Of a stretch of DNA of 64,000 bases, positions 1 to 12,900 are shown piece after piece. The notes under the pieces were generated by a model. It was not told the DNA's origin. It saw only the letters and a list, made by a program, of their open reading frames with translations, and ran no database searches. Position 1 is the first letter of the stretch. Each line of letters starts with the position of its first letter. The stretch comes from Heterobilharzia americana (taxonomy: Eukaryota > Platyhelminthes > Trematoda > Strigeidida > Schistosomatidae), in NCBI GenBank assembly GCA_944470555.2, contig OX104127.1, positions 28,349,661 to 28,413,660 on the forward strand, written 5' to 3'. Both the position numbers and the translations under genes were made by a program.

Positions 1-492
1 AGTAAGCGCTTCTATGTGGTTCAGAAACTTGGCGTGTCACGAAAAGCATTTCCAACAAACTATAGACATACATTAACAGTTGCCACCTACGCTCACTCGA
101 TACTGAAGATCAGATGGTTGGCCACAATAATAAGAATAAGCAACAGGGAACTCTAGCTGGTTGTCAGAGAATCAAGTGACCAAGAATGTATCATCCAACA
201 AATATGCAGAATAAAGTGAAGATGGATTGGATTGGATTGGATGTACACTGAGAAGACCATTTGGGGACATCACGTGCCAGACCAGGCCATCGAGTGGAAT
301 CCAAAGGGGAAACGACGAGTTGAGTGTCCCAGCTGAGGGTGATAGGAGGAGATGGTGTGAGTAAGGAATGGAAGCTTGTGGGCAGACATGGAGTGAGGTT
401 GAAAAGACTGTATAGAAGGGAGTGCAATGGAGGTGCACTACAGAAGCCTTGTGTTGGACTAGTAACTCAAAGGAGAAATAATAATGATAAAA
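1..492 (+). mobile_element. RTE-like non-LTR retrotransposon, 3' end fragment
   Basis: Truncated by the window edge. The + strand reads, across frameshifts, as the C-terminal tail of a reverse-transcriptase ORF (RWIG-like box, then QAIEWNPKGKRRV), the family's RWIGH-x-LR ... WNPQGKRK-x-GRP motif. The antisense of 27160-27560 and 45935-46260 is the same family. A short tandem run (ATTGG units) sits at about 225-240. Decayed copy. Confidence 0.7.
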
Positions 493-560
493 CACTGTGG
501 GCTGGAGGTTATTCAGTAAGTTGGTTTTGTATATTATTTCCTTGTCAGCATTCAAACTTT

Positions 561-1512
561 CACAGACTTCTGTCTTCCTATTAGTAACTTTGCTCTAATG
601 CCCATTTTTTGTGTGACGGAGCAAGCATTAAGCCGCTTTATGGTGATCAGTTGTCGACCGGTTGGATTCGATGTTATGATTTCAGCTTTATGTGGATTAT
701 CAATCCGACCATCCCTATGAGTATAGAGTCGTGCTATCGCAGAAGCTTTAAGAAGATTTCATCATGTACCATGTATTGTATATCTACTAACGGATCATTG
801 TTTGTGTACAATATGAAATTCTGAGTGATGAGCGTTAACGAATTAGTGGAAACCTGAACTCCTATTTTAAGGGAAATGGTTGTGATATAGGTTGTGTTTT
901 GACAGTGTGTAATGATATGTGGTGCAGTGGTCGGGTGTGAAAATTCTTATAAAGTCGCCGTTTGTTGGCATGGTATAGTTGAAAAAGGACTTTATTGGAA
1001 AGCCAAAACTATATGGAAAATTAGTGGTTCGTTGTGGTTGAATGGCTTAATGAATAATTACTATCATCATTGTATACTAGTTTAATCTTATCTCTTTACT
1101 CAACATTGAATATCCATCCTGTTTGCTCCGATGTTGAAAATTTCATTTCATTTCACTTGATTTTCACTTCTGTTTTATCTTAAAGTGTGTTGTTCAAATT
1201 CGGTAATTCTATATTACTTTCTAGCCAATCTCAGGAGATATCTGTACTTCACGCTTGAAGAATCAATATAAATTGTCCCATTTCTTTTTCATTTAACCTA
1301 CTGAAAATTTTTATTTTATTTTTTTTGACGGCATGTTTTTATTCCCTTTTTCATCGATTTTGTAACACAAATTATAGTAGGCTACTCAGTCGGCATAAAG
1401 CTGTCTCAGTTGATAGTTGTTTCCTCTGTATATTAAAAAAACGTGTGGATATTTTGCGTTGATTGGTTGTGCTCAAGATTATAAACATTTATATTTTGGT
1501 GTTATTGCTCCT
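561..1512. other. AT-rich non-coding stretch
   Basis: No open frame with coding character, no RNA gene and no repeat were recognised here. It lies upstream of the first visible kinase exon and may be an intron or intergenic. Confidence 0.5.
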
Positions 1513-1823
1513 ATGACACCGTCGTCGATTGGACCGAACTGATCAGTCTCTGTTGGCATATAGGCTCCTTTGCGGATGCCTCGATATCGCCTGTGTTTTA
1601 ATTATGTGTAGTAATGATAGTTAGTGGCTAGCAGTGGAATCCAGGATGCGCGTTTCATCCTATTTGAGGCTCGTCAGCTGGATGTACCTGCCTCCCAATG
1701 AGTGATGGACACTGCCCATCATTACTAAACATAATTAAAACACAGGCACTATCGAGGCATCCGCAAAGGAGCCCATATGCCAACAGAGACTGATCAATTC
1801 GGTCCAATCAACGACGGTGTCAT
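1513..1823. repeat. Smalpha-like repeat in inverted (fold-back) configuration
   Basis: Left arm 1513-1616 (GACACCGTCGTCGATTGGAC...) and right arm 1718-1823 are near-perfect reverse complements of about 100 bp. They flank a loop that holds a hammerhead-like sequence on the - strand. Partial arms of the same family occur near 5385, 16484, 41890, 46562, 58990 and 62890. Confidence 0.8.
1633..1689 (-). ncRNA. Hammerhead ribozyme-like motif (Smalpha type)
   Basis: On the - strand the core CTGACGA and GAAAC are intact, followed by GCGCATC and then CTGGAT. Stem I can form from ATCCAG (before the core) and CTGGAT (after the cleavage position). Stem II is weak (wobbles and a mismatch). The sequence matches the hammerhead known in schistosome Smalpha SINE-like repeats. 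Activity is not established. Confidence 0.75.
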
Positions 1824-1872
1824 ACAAACAATAAAACTAAATCTATACCCGAGCACAAGAAGTGGCTATCGT

Positions 1873-1985
1873 GGCTCGGTGGTGTAGTGGATAACGCTCT
1901 GGCATTTGGAGCGGTCACTCTCGAAACCAAGTCCCTCTGGGAACAACATCACTTGCTAAAAGTTGACTACTCACCGACCAGTAAC
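1873..1985 (+). repeat. Smalpha head (tRNA-like) fragment
   Basis: GGCTCGGTGGTGTAGTGGAT then AACGCTCTGGCATTTGGAGC resembles the pol III box A end of Smalpha. The element decays before the hammerhead portion. Confidence 0.6.
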
Positions 1986-2894
1986 CTTTGATTGGTGATT
2001 TTATGTTAAAGTTGCACGATACCACTACCGCTGATGAAAAAAAGACAAATGTCATGACTGTAGTTATTTTCGTTACTAGGATTTGTATTTATACTTACCA
2101 GTTCAACTCACAAGCGTGTGTGTGTGTGTTTCTAATTTCACACAAGACTACTTCCATAATCTCTAGAGTAGTTGAAAACACTAACAGACAATTACTGTAC
2201 TTTGACGATTCTAGAGAATGCCACAACTTCATATATGAGCCCCTACCTCAGTAATCCTGCAAAGTTGTTTAAGAAAATCATCGAAATCCAACGTCAATTA
2301 TAAGCGCATAAATAAATCGATGTTTTGTACGATGACCTGACACAATCAGCATAGTTGACAATCAAAGTAAGCACGTGTTAAAACTGTGAACAGTATGAAA
2401 AGTCATTGGATTACATAGTCTTTGTCATTATTTCTGTCACTTAATTTTTAAAAGCAGCTTAGTACATGTGTTAGAGCACACTAGGAACCGTGTAATTGGT
2501 TGTTTGGCATCAAAAAGAACTGAGAACAAAACATTCTTTTTTGAAATGGACATGACATAAACGATGATTGATTTTTATTGCTCATAGGTAAGCAAAGAGA
2601 ATGAGCGGGACATTTTTGGGTACACTATCGATCGATGGATCGATCAAAGTTTGCCTTTTATAACTCATGTTGTTGAAACTAAAATAGTTGCTTTATGCCT
2701 GAATTTATTGATGTATCTTCGGAGGATGCTGACGATCGGATAAAACGTTGAAAATTCTTCTAACTCTGAATATAGAAAAGCTATATCTGACTCTATCGTA
2801 AATGGCTGAATGACATGCACAGTGTAACCAAACTAGACATCAAGGAAGTTATGGGGATTTAGAAATATTTTTAAGTTAGTATTCATCATAGACT

Positions 2895-3205
2895 GATTTC
2901 CGAAGTTCCAATGAGAAGTTGTGACCAGTGGGGCTAGCCTGATGGTTGTGAAAACAGCTACTCAAAGGTGACATTGCGTGGCGGTCACGCTATGTCAGAA
3001 CTTGGAAATATGGACCACTGGATTCCGATCCAGTGGCTCAATGATAACGTGCAGGACACAAAACCTGGAGGTCACGGGTTCGATCCCAGGCGGGGTCATG
3101 GGTGTGCACTGCTGAGGAGTCCCACACTAGGTCGAAGCAGCTGTCCAGTGCTCCCAGGTTTCCATTCTTTCTCCAACTGATGTCAGTCTACGATGAATAC
3201 ATACT
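2895..3205 (+). repeat. tRNA-headed repeat with hammerhead (family 2), best copy
   Basis: Contains a tRNA-like segment (box A-like GTGGCTCAATGATAACG at about 3033, box B GGTTCGATCCC at 3077-3087). A hammerhead-like block follows, then a tail (CCCAGGTTTCCATTC...GATGTCAGTC). The same unit recurs at about 12.1, 12.4, 17.8, 24.5, 28.2, 38.4, 48.4, 53.3 and 63.5 kb in both orientations. Confidence 0.75.
3103..3152 (+). ncRNA. Hammerhead-like motif, family 2
   Basis: GCACTG (3106-3111), CTGAGGAG (3112-3119), GAAG (3134-3137), CAGCTG, TC, then CAGTGC (3146-3151). Stem I is a perfect 6-bp pairing around the conserved CUGANGA box. Stem III is the self-complementary CAGCTG. The GAAA box is GAAG in this copy and stem II has one mismatch, so this copy may be impaired. 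Confidence 0.6.
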
Positions 3206-4400
3206 AGATTTGTTTGTTTGATTTATAGGACACAGCAGTACAGTGTTATTTACTTGATGACGTTTCGAGCACAAATTATTGCTCATAATCATATCAGTGC
3301 AATCACACTACTGTCGATATCTAACTTTTACAGCCCTGTCAACTTATATTCTTTGTTTTATAGGTAGTAAAATTCTCCATATCTCTAGCATATAGATGTT
3401 GCTTCATTTCTATTACATGTATTGGGTGTAGATTCGATGAACAAAGACTTAGTAATGAATCTAATTCTCCACCCAAGTATATTGGACTTGTGTACAGTGA
3501 TTTTATCCTACCCAGCCTACTGTGTAGTTATGTGTTAATGCATGCGTTGCAGTAGCTGAGTGTTTTTCTAGATAACTGATCTTGTTGGAGTCTGTTATTC
3601 GATATTTAGCTGAATTTCTATGTCGTGCTAATCGAACTGACCACAACCGGCTGGTTTGACCTATGTACTTGACCTCACAATCTTTGCATGATCATTTTGC
3701 TTAATTGGTTCTATGGGATCGTTAAGCTAGCTGACAAAACTTATCTCTGAGTGAGTTTGTAGGTTTAAGTGGCACCCTAATTCCAGCTGTGTTGAGAATT
3801 CTACTTAAAGTTTCTGATGTTCTTTGGTTATCTGATGACACAATGGAGTCGTTGAACTTATTTCTATTCATGGTGTCGTCATTATTTGTATTTGTATTGT
3901 TGTTGTTATTTCGTTTCTAATGTGTTTGTACGAATTCTCTGTAATAAATGGTGTAGGGAAATTAATAACTGATAACACCTCTGTTATGTGTTTCAATTTC
4001 TTGTTTAATTCCTTACAATGACTGGTGAGTTGTGTAGGTGTGTCATTGAGACATTTGACTAAGCCTGCTTTAACTGACATTGTATGAGATGACTTGAAGT
4101 TTAGATACCTGTTAGAATGTATGGTTTTCCTGTAGACTGTAGTATCGAAACCACCATCTGTCCTTTGTTTTATTCTTGAATCCAACATGGGTAATTCTTC
4201 TTGTTGATTTTCCACCTCGTGAGTGAATTGAATTGCGTCTACTACTGAGGCTTTATGAGTGAGGAAATTGTCGATATTCTCCTATTTCAGCATAGTAAAT
4301 GTTTCATCCTCATATCGCCACCATATCTTAGGTGCAGGATTAAACATTTGTAGAGTCCATTTTTTACCATTGTAACCAGTAAAGTAAATTACTTATTGGT
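3206..4400 (-). mobile_element. Penelope-like element (PLE) fragment: RT motif C, linker and GIY-YIG endonuclease
   Basis: Read on the - strand. At about 4330-4290, IWWRYEDETF matches the PLE reverse-transcriptase RYVDDTF box with the catalytic residues altered. An open frame at 4215-3868 holds [20 protein letters not shown], a typical PLE post-RT segment. At about 3690-3610, [16 protein letters not shown] with a following R-x-x-RH is a GIY-YIG endonuclease core. Stops and frameshifts show it is dead. It is duplicated at 24.7-25.6 kb. Confidence 0.85.
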
Positions 4401-5379
4401 TGTTAACTACACGGCAGAAACAGGGCCTCGAGGTTATATTTCATTCTCATTGTGACCGTTGACTAGTTAGGTACATCTGAACCTCAAAAAGCCTGTGCTA
4501 CAGTTTATTGTCATCACATACATTTTATCTTCATACTCATATGGGATTTGATGTGATTACTATTCGCTTTTTTCCAAGAGCAAATTATTTTTAGGAGTAA
4601 GCCGGTAAGTAGTAAGCAATTTTAGGCTCCATGTGGCTTATGGTCTTGTATACTGATAAAAAGCCAGGCCGTAATATAAGTAGCTAGTTGGCTCAAAAGT
4701 TATAAACCGTGGGCGAAATTGAAGCTGCTTTAAACTAATCAACAGTAAGGCATTTTCAGCCTAGGATTCATGCGTATCTGCAACCATGAATAGACTGTTG
4801 TTCCTTGGTAGATCTTAAACCTGTATCACTCAGTTAGAGGCCATTTACCACTTAGCCACTGACTACGGCTGAAATATGCACTCAAATGGTAATCGAAGCC
4901 CTGTATATTAGCGGAAGTGTATGGATGTATCATGGGACTGCTATGCATTGTGTTTTAGTGAAAGATATTTCTAAGTCAATTTGAAGTAGTTTTCTTAGGA
5001 CTTATGCTACACAGTCTAGGTATGTGATCCTCTGGAGATCCTATAGGTATCTGCTTCCAAGTATAGTCGTTCAATATGATGTGCAGTACTTAGTAGATAA
5101 GAGCATCACTAACTTGCCCACCTGTTTTATGTTTAGCAGTTAATATGCAAAGCAGAGTTAGGCTTAAGCCAGTTGCAACCTATCTGTAGTTAGTTGAAAA
5201 TGGGGAATTTGTTGTCTCACTGTCTTGCACCATTACCTATTGGCAGTGAACTAAAATTTAGCCTTTCCCATCATGAAAGTGAAAGAAAGCAATTCTTCTG
5301 ATCAGCTGAGATCCAATTTTAAAAGAAACAGGATTCATTTCCTGGTTACGTATCTGATATGATGTGCTTCGATATTACT
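4401..5379. other. Non-coding stretch
   Basis: AT-rich; a possible degraded tRNA-like or SINE piece occurs near 4800-4860. No gene is supported. Confidence 0.4.
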
Positions 5380-5710
5380 AATATCTCGTTGGTATACTGG
5401 GTCGAATTGCTTTACCTCTGTTGGCAAGTTGGCTCCTATGCGATTTCCTCGTTACTTCCCGATTACCCATTATACTGTAATCTGCTTGGCCAACAGTCAA
5501 TCGGTGATATGCGTTTCCCTCTATTTGGGTTCGTCAAATGGATGTACCTATACCTAGTAGATAGTGCTTTGGCGTTTGAAGCGATGGGTACTGAGTCCGA
5601 GTCCGGGCGACAACAACATCACCCACAAGAGTGCAGATAAATCCATTTGAGGAGTCTCAAACAGGATGAAAAGTGCGCCCCACATCCCATTGTTAGCCAT
5701 TCATTAGAGT
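5380..5710. repeat. Composite of two degraded Smalpha-like repeats
   Basis: 5385-5480 matches the antisense Smalpha arm (GGTCGAATTG...TTGGCTCCTATGCG). About 5510-5545 is an antisense hammerhead relic. 5550-5710 is a sense head (GGCGTTTGAAGCGATGGGTA, GAGTCCGAGTCC) followed by a broken hammerhead (GAGTCTCAAACAGGATGAAA). Confidence 0.6.
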
Positions 5711-6475
5711 GGGACTGAATTAGTTTTCATCAACGGAGATTAAACCATTATTTTCGCTTTTGACCTCAGGTTTAAAACTTATTATAATAAGTTTCATTGC
5801 ATACTTAGGGTAACCTAAGTGTTTTTAGACAAACCTTTCAAGTTAATTGTTATGATCGATTTACATCAACATATCCAATCAAACCATTACCTATAATGTT
5901 ATGTGACTGTCTCTAGGTTTTAGCATAAATCCTATTACATCTGGGTGTTTGGGAGACGTTTTTATTTCTTGAGGCATCTGAGAAGTAGATACTGGGTATA
6001 TTACCAAATTTATAAGCTTTTTTAGGACAATATGAACCCATCTGATGTTAGTAGACTGAATATATTAAGATAATATATCAGATTGAAGTTTGTACTCACA
6101 AACTCAGGTGTTTCTTTTCATATAAATGATATAGGTGAAATCCATGAGTTTTATGTAACACTCAAGCTGTCACAGTTGAAGATAAAAGTAGTTAAAGATG
6201 TATAAGTCAGATATACTGGCCGATATATTTTTTGTGAATATGTTTAGTTGAATAGGTAGCAGGTCTTTCACTGTTCTCCTGGTCAGCATAGTGCGGTACA
6301 ACTTGCCTTAATGTTGCTAGGTGAGTTAAAGAAATGGTTTATAAAATAGAATTGAGTATCGACTGAAAAACCTTGCGTGAATTGATCGCAAAAATTCATT
6401 CCTACACTTTAAAAACTGTGTAATTTAGCTGTTAAAATGGAGTCTCTAATTGTCATGTTTTTATGTTTACTAAAG
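5711..6475. other. Sequence upstream of first visible kinase exon
   Basis: AT-rich, with no convincing exon or promoter recognised. It probably belongs to an intron, since exon 1 begins with a 3' splice site. Confidence 0.4.
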
Positions 6476-6954
6476 CTTATGGAGACAAAAGTACAATAGA
6501 CCAAGAACCTCTACACTGATCAGTGATCTTGGTGATAGTTCTGATCAAAATGGCGGTTGTTCAGAGGATGTATATTCATCTCCCGATTCTTGGGCATTTG
6601 ACTGTGTATATAATGACTCTATGACAAATACAACATCAAAAGCTTCACGATTATCACACTTTTTATCTCATCAACAGTCTAATCCATCATGGGAGACAGA
6701 AACTGGAGCGTCCAATGTATCTCATGTATATCCTAAGTCTAAGGAGTATCCTAGCTTCCAAGAAATTACTCCTAGTCATTGGACAAATACTCCTCGATGG
6801 TGTATCCCTCAATTGGAAGTACGCATCACTGCACACTTGACTGGTAGGAAAAGATCACGTCAAAGTCTAGTTATTGGATCGAGGCGCCCAATCAATTTGG
6901 ATTTATTGAATAGTAGTACTCCAGTTAGTCCACGGCTACGTCTGGTTTGTGATC
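6476..6954 (+). CDS. PI3K-C2 exon 1 (first visible): N-terminal region and start of Ras-binding domain
   Basis: Open frame of 159 codons, preceded by an in-frame TAA at 6471. The acceptor is therefore placed at TTTACTAAAG/C (AG at 6474-6475), entering in phase 2. The donor is GATC/GTAAGT at 6955. The translation is Ser/Thr/Asn/Pro-rich ([29 protein letters not shown]) and becomes ordered near the end ([19 protein letters not shown]), the first strands of a PI3K Ras-binding domain. An ATG at 6621 is internal to this frame. The open, protein-like sequence upstream of it argues against 6621 being the start, so an earlier exon should exist. Confidence 0.85.
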
Positions 6955-9900
6955 GTAAGTCAGAAAATATTTTCTTGTGTTGTAACTCTGGACTTTTAAT
7001 TTCTGTCTACTCAGTTGTTAAGCGTTATGTTTTGCTCGAAAACCTGAAACATAATATATTACCAACAGCTACCAAAGAAATGCTACTTATATTAGGTTAC
7101 AGATAGGATTCTTACAGTTATGTAGATTTTTATTAATAGGGCATAGAATTAGCAGTTGGCATTGCAGATTACCACACTGCACATCAAGATACAAGGTCAC
7201 AAAATGAAGATGAGGTTATGATGCGACGAAACGTCCTGTGGAGATGAAGAGTTACTGAAGTCAATTAAGCATGGTAACTAAGCTCAAGACAGAGTATTTG
7301 TACTTCTGCACCGTTGTAATAAATTTTAAGCTCTATCATCTGGTGTTTCTAACCATCGGTTTTGTTTGTCTGGAAGCCATGAGATGTAGACTAACAGTCG
7401 CCAGGCTACGAAAGTAATGGTTGTCAAGTGCCTGAGGTTTTTTTTACATCCTTCACCTTTACTGGACATGTTTCACAGTTTTAAATTCACGATGGAAAGG
7501 AATTCTGCTCAGTCAGTACACTACATCGTCAATGTGCATCGGTATTTCATGTCAATAGTTGAAGAGGCTCACCTGGCCTTTGTCTTATCCGTTCTGAGAT
7601 TTTGTCAGCCTGTCGAATGCCTGAACTTTTGTTGGCCACGTTACAAACAAACTGCTAGAGAAGTGTCTTGTTCGACTTTATCATCACTTAATCGAATTAC
7701 TGAGATCTAATGGTTGAATTAAATAAGTTTATTGGTCATTGGTAGTTATGCCTCGATAACCAATATAAATTCTAATCAAACAGTTAGGTTAAATAACTTT
7801 CACATTACTATGGGTACAAACAGGTACAAACTTAAGATTTTGGGATTATTTCCCCCGTGAATTATATATTTTGATGTTGTGTTCTCTGAGTTAGATAGTT
7901 TGATTGCGAAGCTTTTAGTGTGATTTTAGACAACATCATCACGAAAAACTTCATAAAAAAGTGAGCTATAGGATTTGCTCTATAATTGGCTTGGTAGCTT
8001 GTCATGATGGTCATGTGTGTGCTTGGGTGTTTCTGCCAAATTCTTGTCATTATCTGCACACTGATTTCGTTCTTTTGTCCGTCTTACATGGACTTTGAAA
8101 TCAATAGGGAACCCGTGACAAGAATTTGGCAGGAACACCCAACCACACACAAGACCATCATGACAAGCTACTAAACTAATTATAGAGCAAATCCTATAGC
8201 TCACTTTTTTATGAAGTTTCTGGTGATGATGTTGCCTAGAATAACACTGAAAGCTTTGCGACTAAATGATCCAGTTCAGAGAACACAACACCAAAATCAT
8301 CCTCTCGAGGTAAAAATATTTTCCATCATCTTTAATTATGCATGATTGTGCATGATTTTGGGCTATTTTTCGAATCATTCGTTATGATTCACTTTCTATC
8401 AACAGTCATGGTACCTAATGTGTGTTTCAAATGTTCATTTTTCAGCTACTACCACACTAGTCAATGAACTCATGTTAGAAGCGCTTGCAAATGATCTGAT
8501 TCCGCATGAATTTAGTTTGGATGCAAATCAATTTCAACTGCGTCTTCAGGGCAGAGCTGAATTGTTACGTCCGTGAGTAATTAAAAGTTATTTTTAAGTA
8601 CCATTTTTTTAATGAAACGAAATAGACGATTGCATTTTATAGATTTGGGAATTATACCAGACAGGGAGGCATCAGTTCACATTGTTATTACCGACTAACC
8701 TTAACAGGGACTTCCATAAAGCATTAAACTGTCTATTTTATAGTTACTATTCAGCTGTACAAAGTCACGTTAACGCCACAATTCATCGAATGCTGAATAA
8801 TGCAACCCAATGGTTATATTACACAACTGTTTACTTTGTACAGCTGGATGGAGTTTTAGTAATCCAAAGTACACTAATATTGGCTAAATGGTGGTAAGAG
8901 ATAATGTTTTCCTATGAACTGATCAAAGTCTTTAGTTCACATTAGTGTACACTAATCTGTTTCGAATTTCAGAGTACAAACATATTTTTTCTACAATATT
9001 GCTGAAGTTTTTATATCTATGTCTAAATGACTATGAAAAATGTTACATATGTTATGTGCGTAGGTTAAAAATATGATTTTTGGTATCATATCAACTATGA
9101 AATTGATTAATGTCTGGAAAAGAAACATTATTCACAATATTTTTTGCATCATACTGAAGGTATAGAAAAAGGCCACCCTTGGAAGATTGTCATTCCATTA
9201 ATGATTGAAGTAAAATAAAAGTCTGGTCAGCAGTTGGGTCTCGTAGCTCAGTTAGTGGCGAGCCTTAGTCCGAATGCCCGGTGTTCTTTGGTTCGAATCC
9301 TGCAGGAGCTTGATTTTTCATCTCATCTTTAATCATCACACAGTATCAATACACGTTAGTCTCAGATAGTCAAACTGGTATTTCCATATTAGTCCGTTTA
9401 TCAGATGTGTCACACAAAGGAAATAGTATTATTTACTCGATAACTTTTCAGACATAGTTTAATTTGTGTCCATATTCGATGAATGTTAGTTGATTGGAGG
9501 TGTTCGGCAGGAAGTCGTTCTCAACCTAGGTTTCGTGCTTGTTGACACTTATCAACAAGGCGTTTCTGCAACCTTGGGGGAATTTATTTTCTTCGTGAGA
9601 TTTAGACCTGCGTCAGTCGGCGACATTATCATTGAGCTATTCAGGCCATGCCCCACATTTATATCTTTTGATATGAATAAGCAGACCAAAATGGAATTGT
9701 ACCATACTAATACTTGTATTCATTGTTGGTCAATATATATTTAAGTAGACGCCACATTGCTAGTAATAGCATGCACGATGCATCTATCTGGTTGATGTCA
9801 CCCACGAATGGAGTATTCAAGACCTTCGGACAGTTCGATGACTTCTGTCTATATTCCTACGACATTTTCTTGTTTTCATGTGAGGCGATTTCAGTAGGTT

Positions 9901-12900
9901 ATCTCTGTTTATATTTCAAGTTCTTCTCAATAAGTCTGGATGGGTATCCATTTTGTTTTAGAATTTATAGGAGTTTGTCTAACTCATTGTTGATAGTGTC
10001 ATTCATGCAGATTCTTCTAATTCTTAATGAAAAAGAAAGTTGAACTTGTGATGTATTCTAGCCCAATGATTAAGTCTACCAAGAAAACGAAAAACTGAAT
10101 GTCAAAGGTATGCAATGAATCGAAAATTGCCAACGACAATTCTTAGTTAGGTTACACTCTGAAAATGCATCCTTTAATAATAAAGAAGTGAGGAAATATT
10201 TTCATGCTAAAAAAAAACACTTAGCGCCGGGTTCAAGGGGATCACGAGTGCTCTGACTATGAGTGGAGGTTCACTACTGCCTCTCGATGAATCGGAACTG
10301 GTAATGAATTCAAATCGGGTGCGCTTGGATGCATACTGTTGAATAGTAAGGACAACTCTAGTCCACTGGTTTTATCATTCATATAAGAGTGACATAAATA
10401 TCGAGTCATTGTGTCGTTCACTTTGAGTTCAGCTCATTGTAGGTTGATCCGAATCAATGCTACCTGAGAAGTTGAATTCGACCAACCAAGTTGAACTCAT
10501 TGATATACCATATGAAATAAGAGGAATAACTTTATAATATTCACAATACAAAAGTGTTTCATATGTTCTTGTTTGGTTACGCATGTTGTGCAGTAATATA
10601 TCTTGCTGAAGCTCAATATCTTAGCACTATCATTCTCTGTAAAAATGTACAGCATTATAAGCTTAAGCTCTTTGTTCATCAAATAAAACAATATTATTAT
10701 AAGTAAATAAAAGCAATGGTTACACAGGGTTCATAAACATTTTGATCAATTTTATAATTTAGTATCGTACTGTAGGTTCATCAGTTGTCATCTATATGTT
10801 TGCTAATAAAGCTTATTTTGATACTCGATATTCGCCACGGCTTCCTGCCGAGTAACACAGAGATAACACGTATAATACTTCTGGCAGCTGTAATGTTGCC
10901 TCTGAATTTTCAAAACCCACTGTAGAGAATACAACAACGAAAGTTCTATAGTTTACATAAAATCATACACAGCAAAGCACTATTCATATAATGGTCATGA
11001 TATAGGAGTTTCTTATGAAAATATTTTGTATCATCTCCGTGATGATGATAGAGTTTTGTTACTCCGTGGAGTTTATTCCATATTTACTACATCTTTAAAG
11101 GTCACCCTAGTAACTGCTGAAGTAACCAATCAAGGTTTGGTACTTCAGCTGGAAAGTTAGTTTTCTACAAAGTACAGAAACATAATTAGTTATCGCATCA
11201 GTTGTTAGGGTGGTCTATAAAGTCACTCCAAATTTATGTATCAGCAGTTGTATTTCCTTTATTTATCGTCTTTTTTTTAATTAAAGGGAGGCTCGTCTAT
11301 GTGACTGTTATCAAGTTCAACTATGTCATCGTTTAGACCAACCCTTGAAGTTAATTTTAGAACCGAAAGATGTTGACCAACCATCTGCCAAAAAGGTATA
11401 CTGTCTTCACTTATTCAGTGATTTTATCGGTATTTCATTATTCAGTATATCACATCAGTATGACCTGTATATGTATTTGTGTACGCTGCATTCTGAATCA
11501 TCTAATCAGCCTGCTTTCCAAAACCCCAACTTCAAAAGGCTATATGAGGAGCATAGACGTACGTTTATGAAGTTAGCAGTTCGTGATATCGTTGAATAAT
11601 TTCACCGACTAAAACAAAATGTCTTTCACACTTATCTCTCAAATATAGTGATCTCATTCTGTATGTAGGTAGTTTTCCCATCATTTGTATCATCACACAA
11701 TGGTACAATGAACATGTGTATACTTCATAGTATACTTCATAGAGAAACGTTTTCTGTCATTTTCATTATTAGTGTATATCTTCTTGACCATTCTGTGGTG
11801 GAGTGATACGTAGAGAATCGTTCCTTGAGGCTCTGAAAAGTTATCATGATCTTGGGGAACATTTGTGGTACACTAGTACTGAAGGGTGGTCTTTATCTAT
11901 TGAAGTAAATGGGGATAAGTAATCCTAGTTAATGATGATGCCTAAAGTGGTGAAATAAGCAGGTGTATTTATCCTCAATGATACAAAACTACTCCCAGTA
12001 ATTAATTTGTTGGCTTTAATAGATAAATTTGTCAACAGGATACAGAATGTGAAATATCAGAATGAACCAATAGAAGAAGGAGAGTTAGAGTGCAGAATAA
12101 ATAGGTATTACAGGTTGGCATTCATTATGAAGTGATATCAACTGGAGAAACATTGGAAGCACTAAACAGCTGTTTCATCGTAGTATGGTGCTCTTCAGCA
12201 GTGCAAACTTATGACTCTACCAGTGGTCGAACCCTGAACCTTCAGATTCTGTGGTCAGTATGTTAAAATTAAGTAACTAGGTCGGAACCCAGTGGTCCAT
12301 ATTTCCTACTTCTGTCAGTTCACGATATAGTACAATTTCCATCCAACGCCGTCACTGAGTAAATGTCTTCACCTTCGACTTGCTTGGCCCCACAGGTTGC
12401 AACATCTTATTAGAACTTCAGCAATCACCTTATGGGTGCACACCTCTGAGGAGTCCCATACTTGGAGGGAACAGCTTTCCAGTATTCCCAGGTTTCCAAG
12501 GTTTCTCCAACTTATGTCAGTCCGTGATGAGTACCAACCTGAAACCAATAAATAAATCTCCATAAACCTTAAAGTTAAACAGATATTTAATAATTTCATG
12601 TTTAAAAGCTGTTTAAAAATGAACGATAAATGCATGGGCACTATTGTAATAAGTTCTCAGACATATATGGCCTGTGTTCTCCAACCACGGGTTCCTAACA
12701 TTCTGCTAGCCCCAACCATGAAGTTTATTTCTTCGTACACATTGAACCAGTAGATAGTAAATTTGTAGGCTTTTATTACTCGTTGAACTAATCGTCCTGG
12801 TTCTTTTTTAAACTGTTGGAAAAAGATTTGGGGAAGCGAAAAAGAAGAGCCTAGGACAAAATTATGTTTTATTGAATTATTTTTTATTTGGTTTAACGGC

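Noticed and set aside
2968..3180. 70-codon open frame (also at 24444-24707)
   Set aside because: It is a translation of the tRNA-headed hammerhead repeat; no protein signature.
6621..7106. ATG at 6621 as gene start, with the frame read to 7106
   Set aside because: The frame is open and protein-like upstream of 6621, and a GTAAGT donor at 6955 truncates the downstream part.
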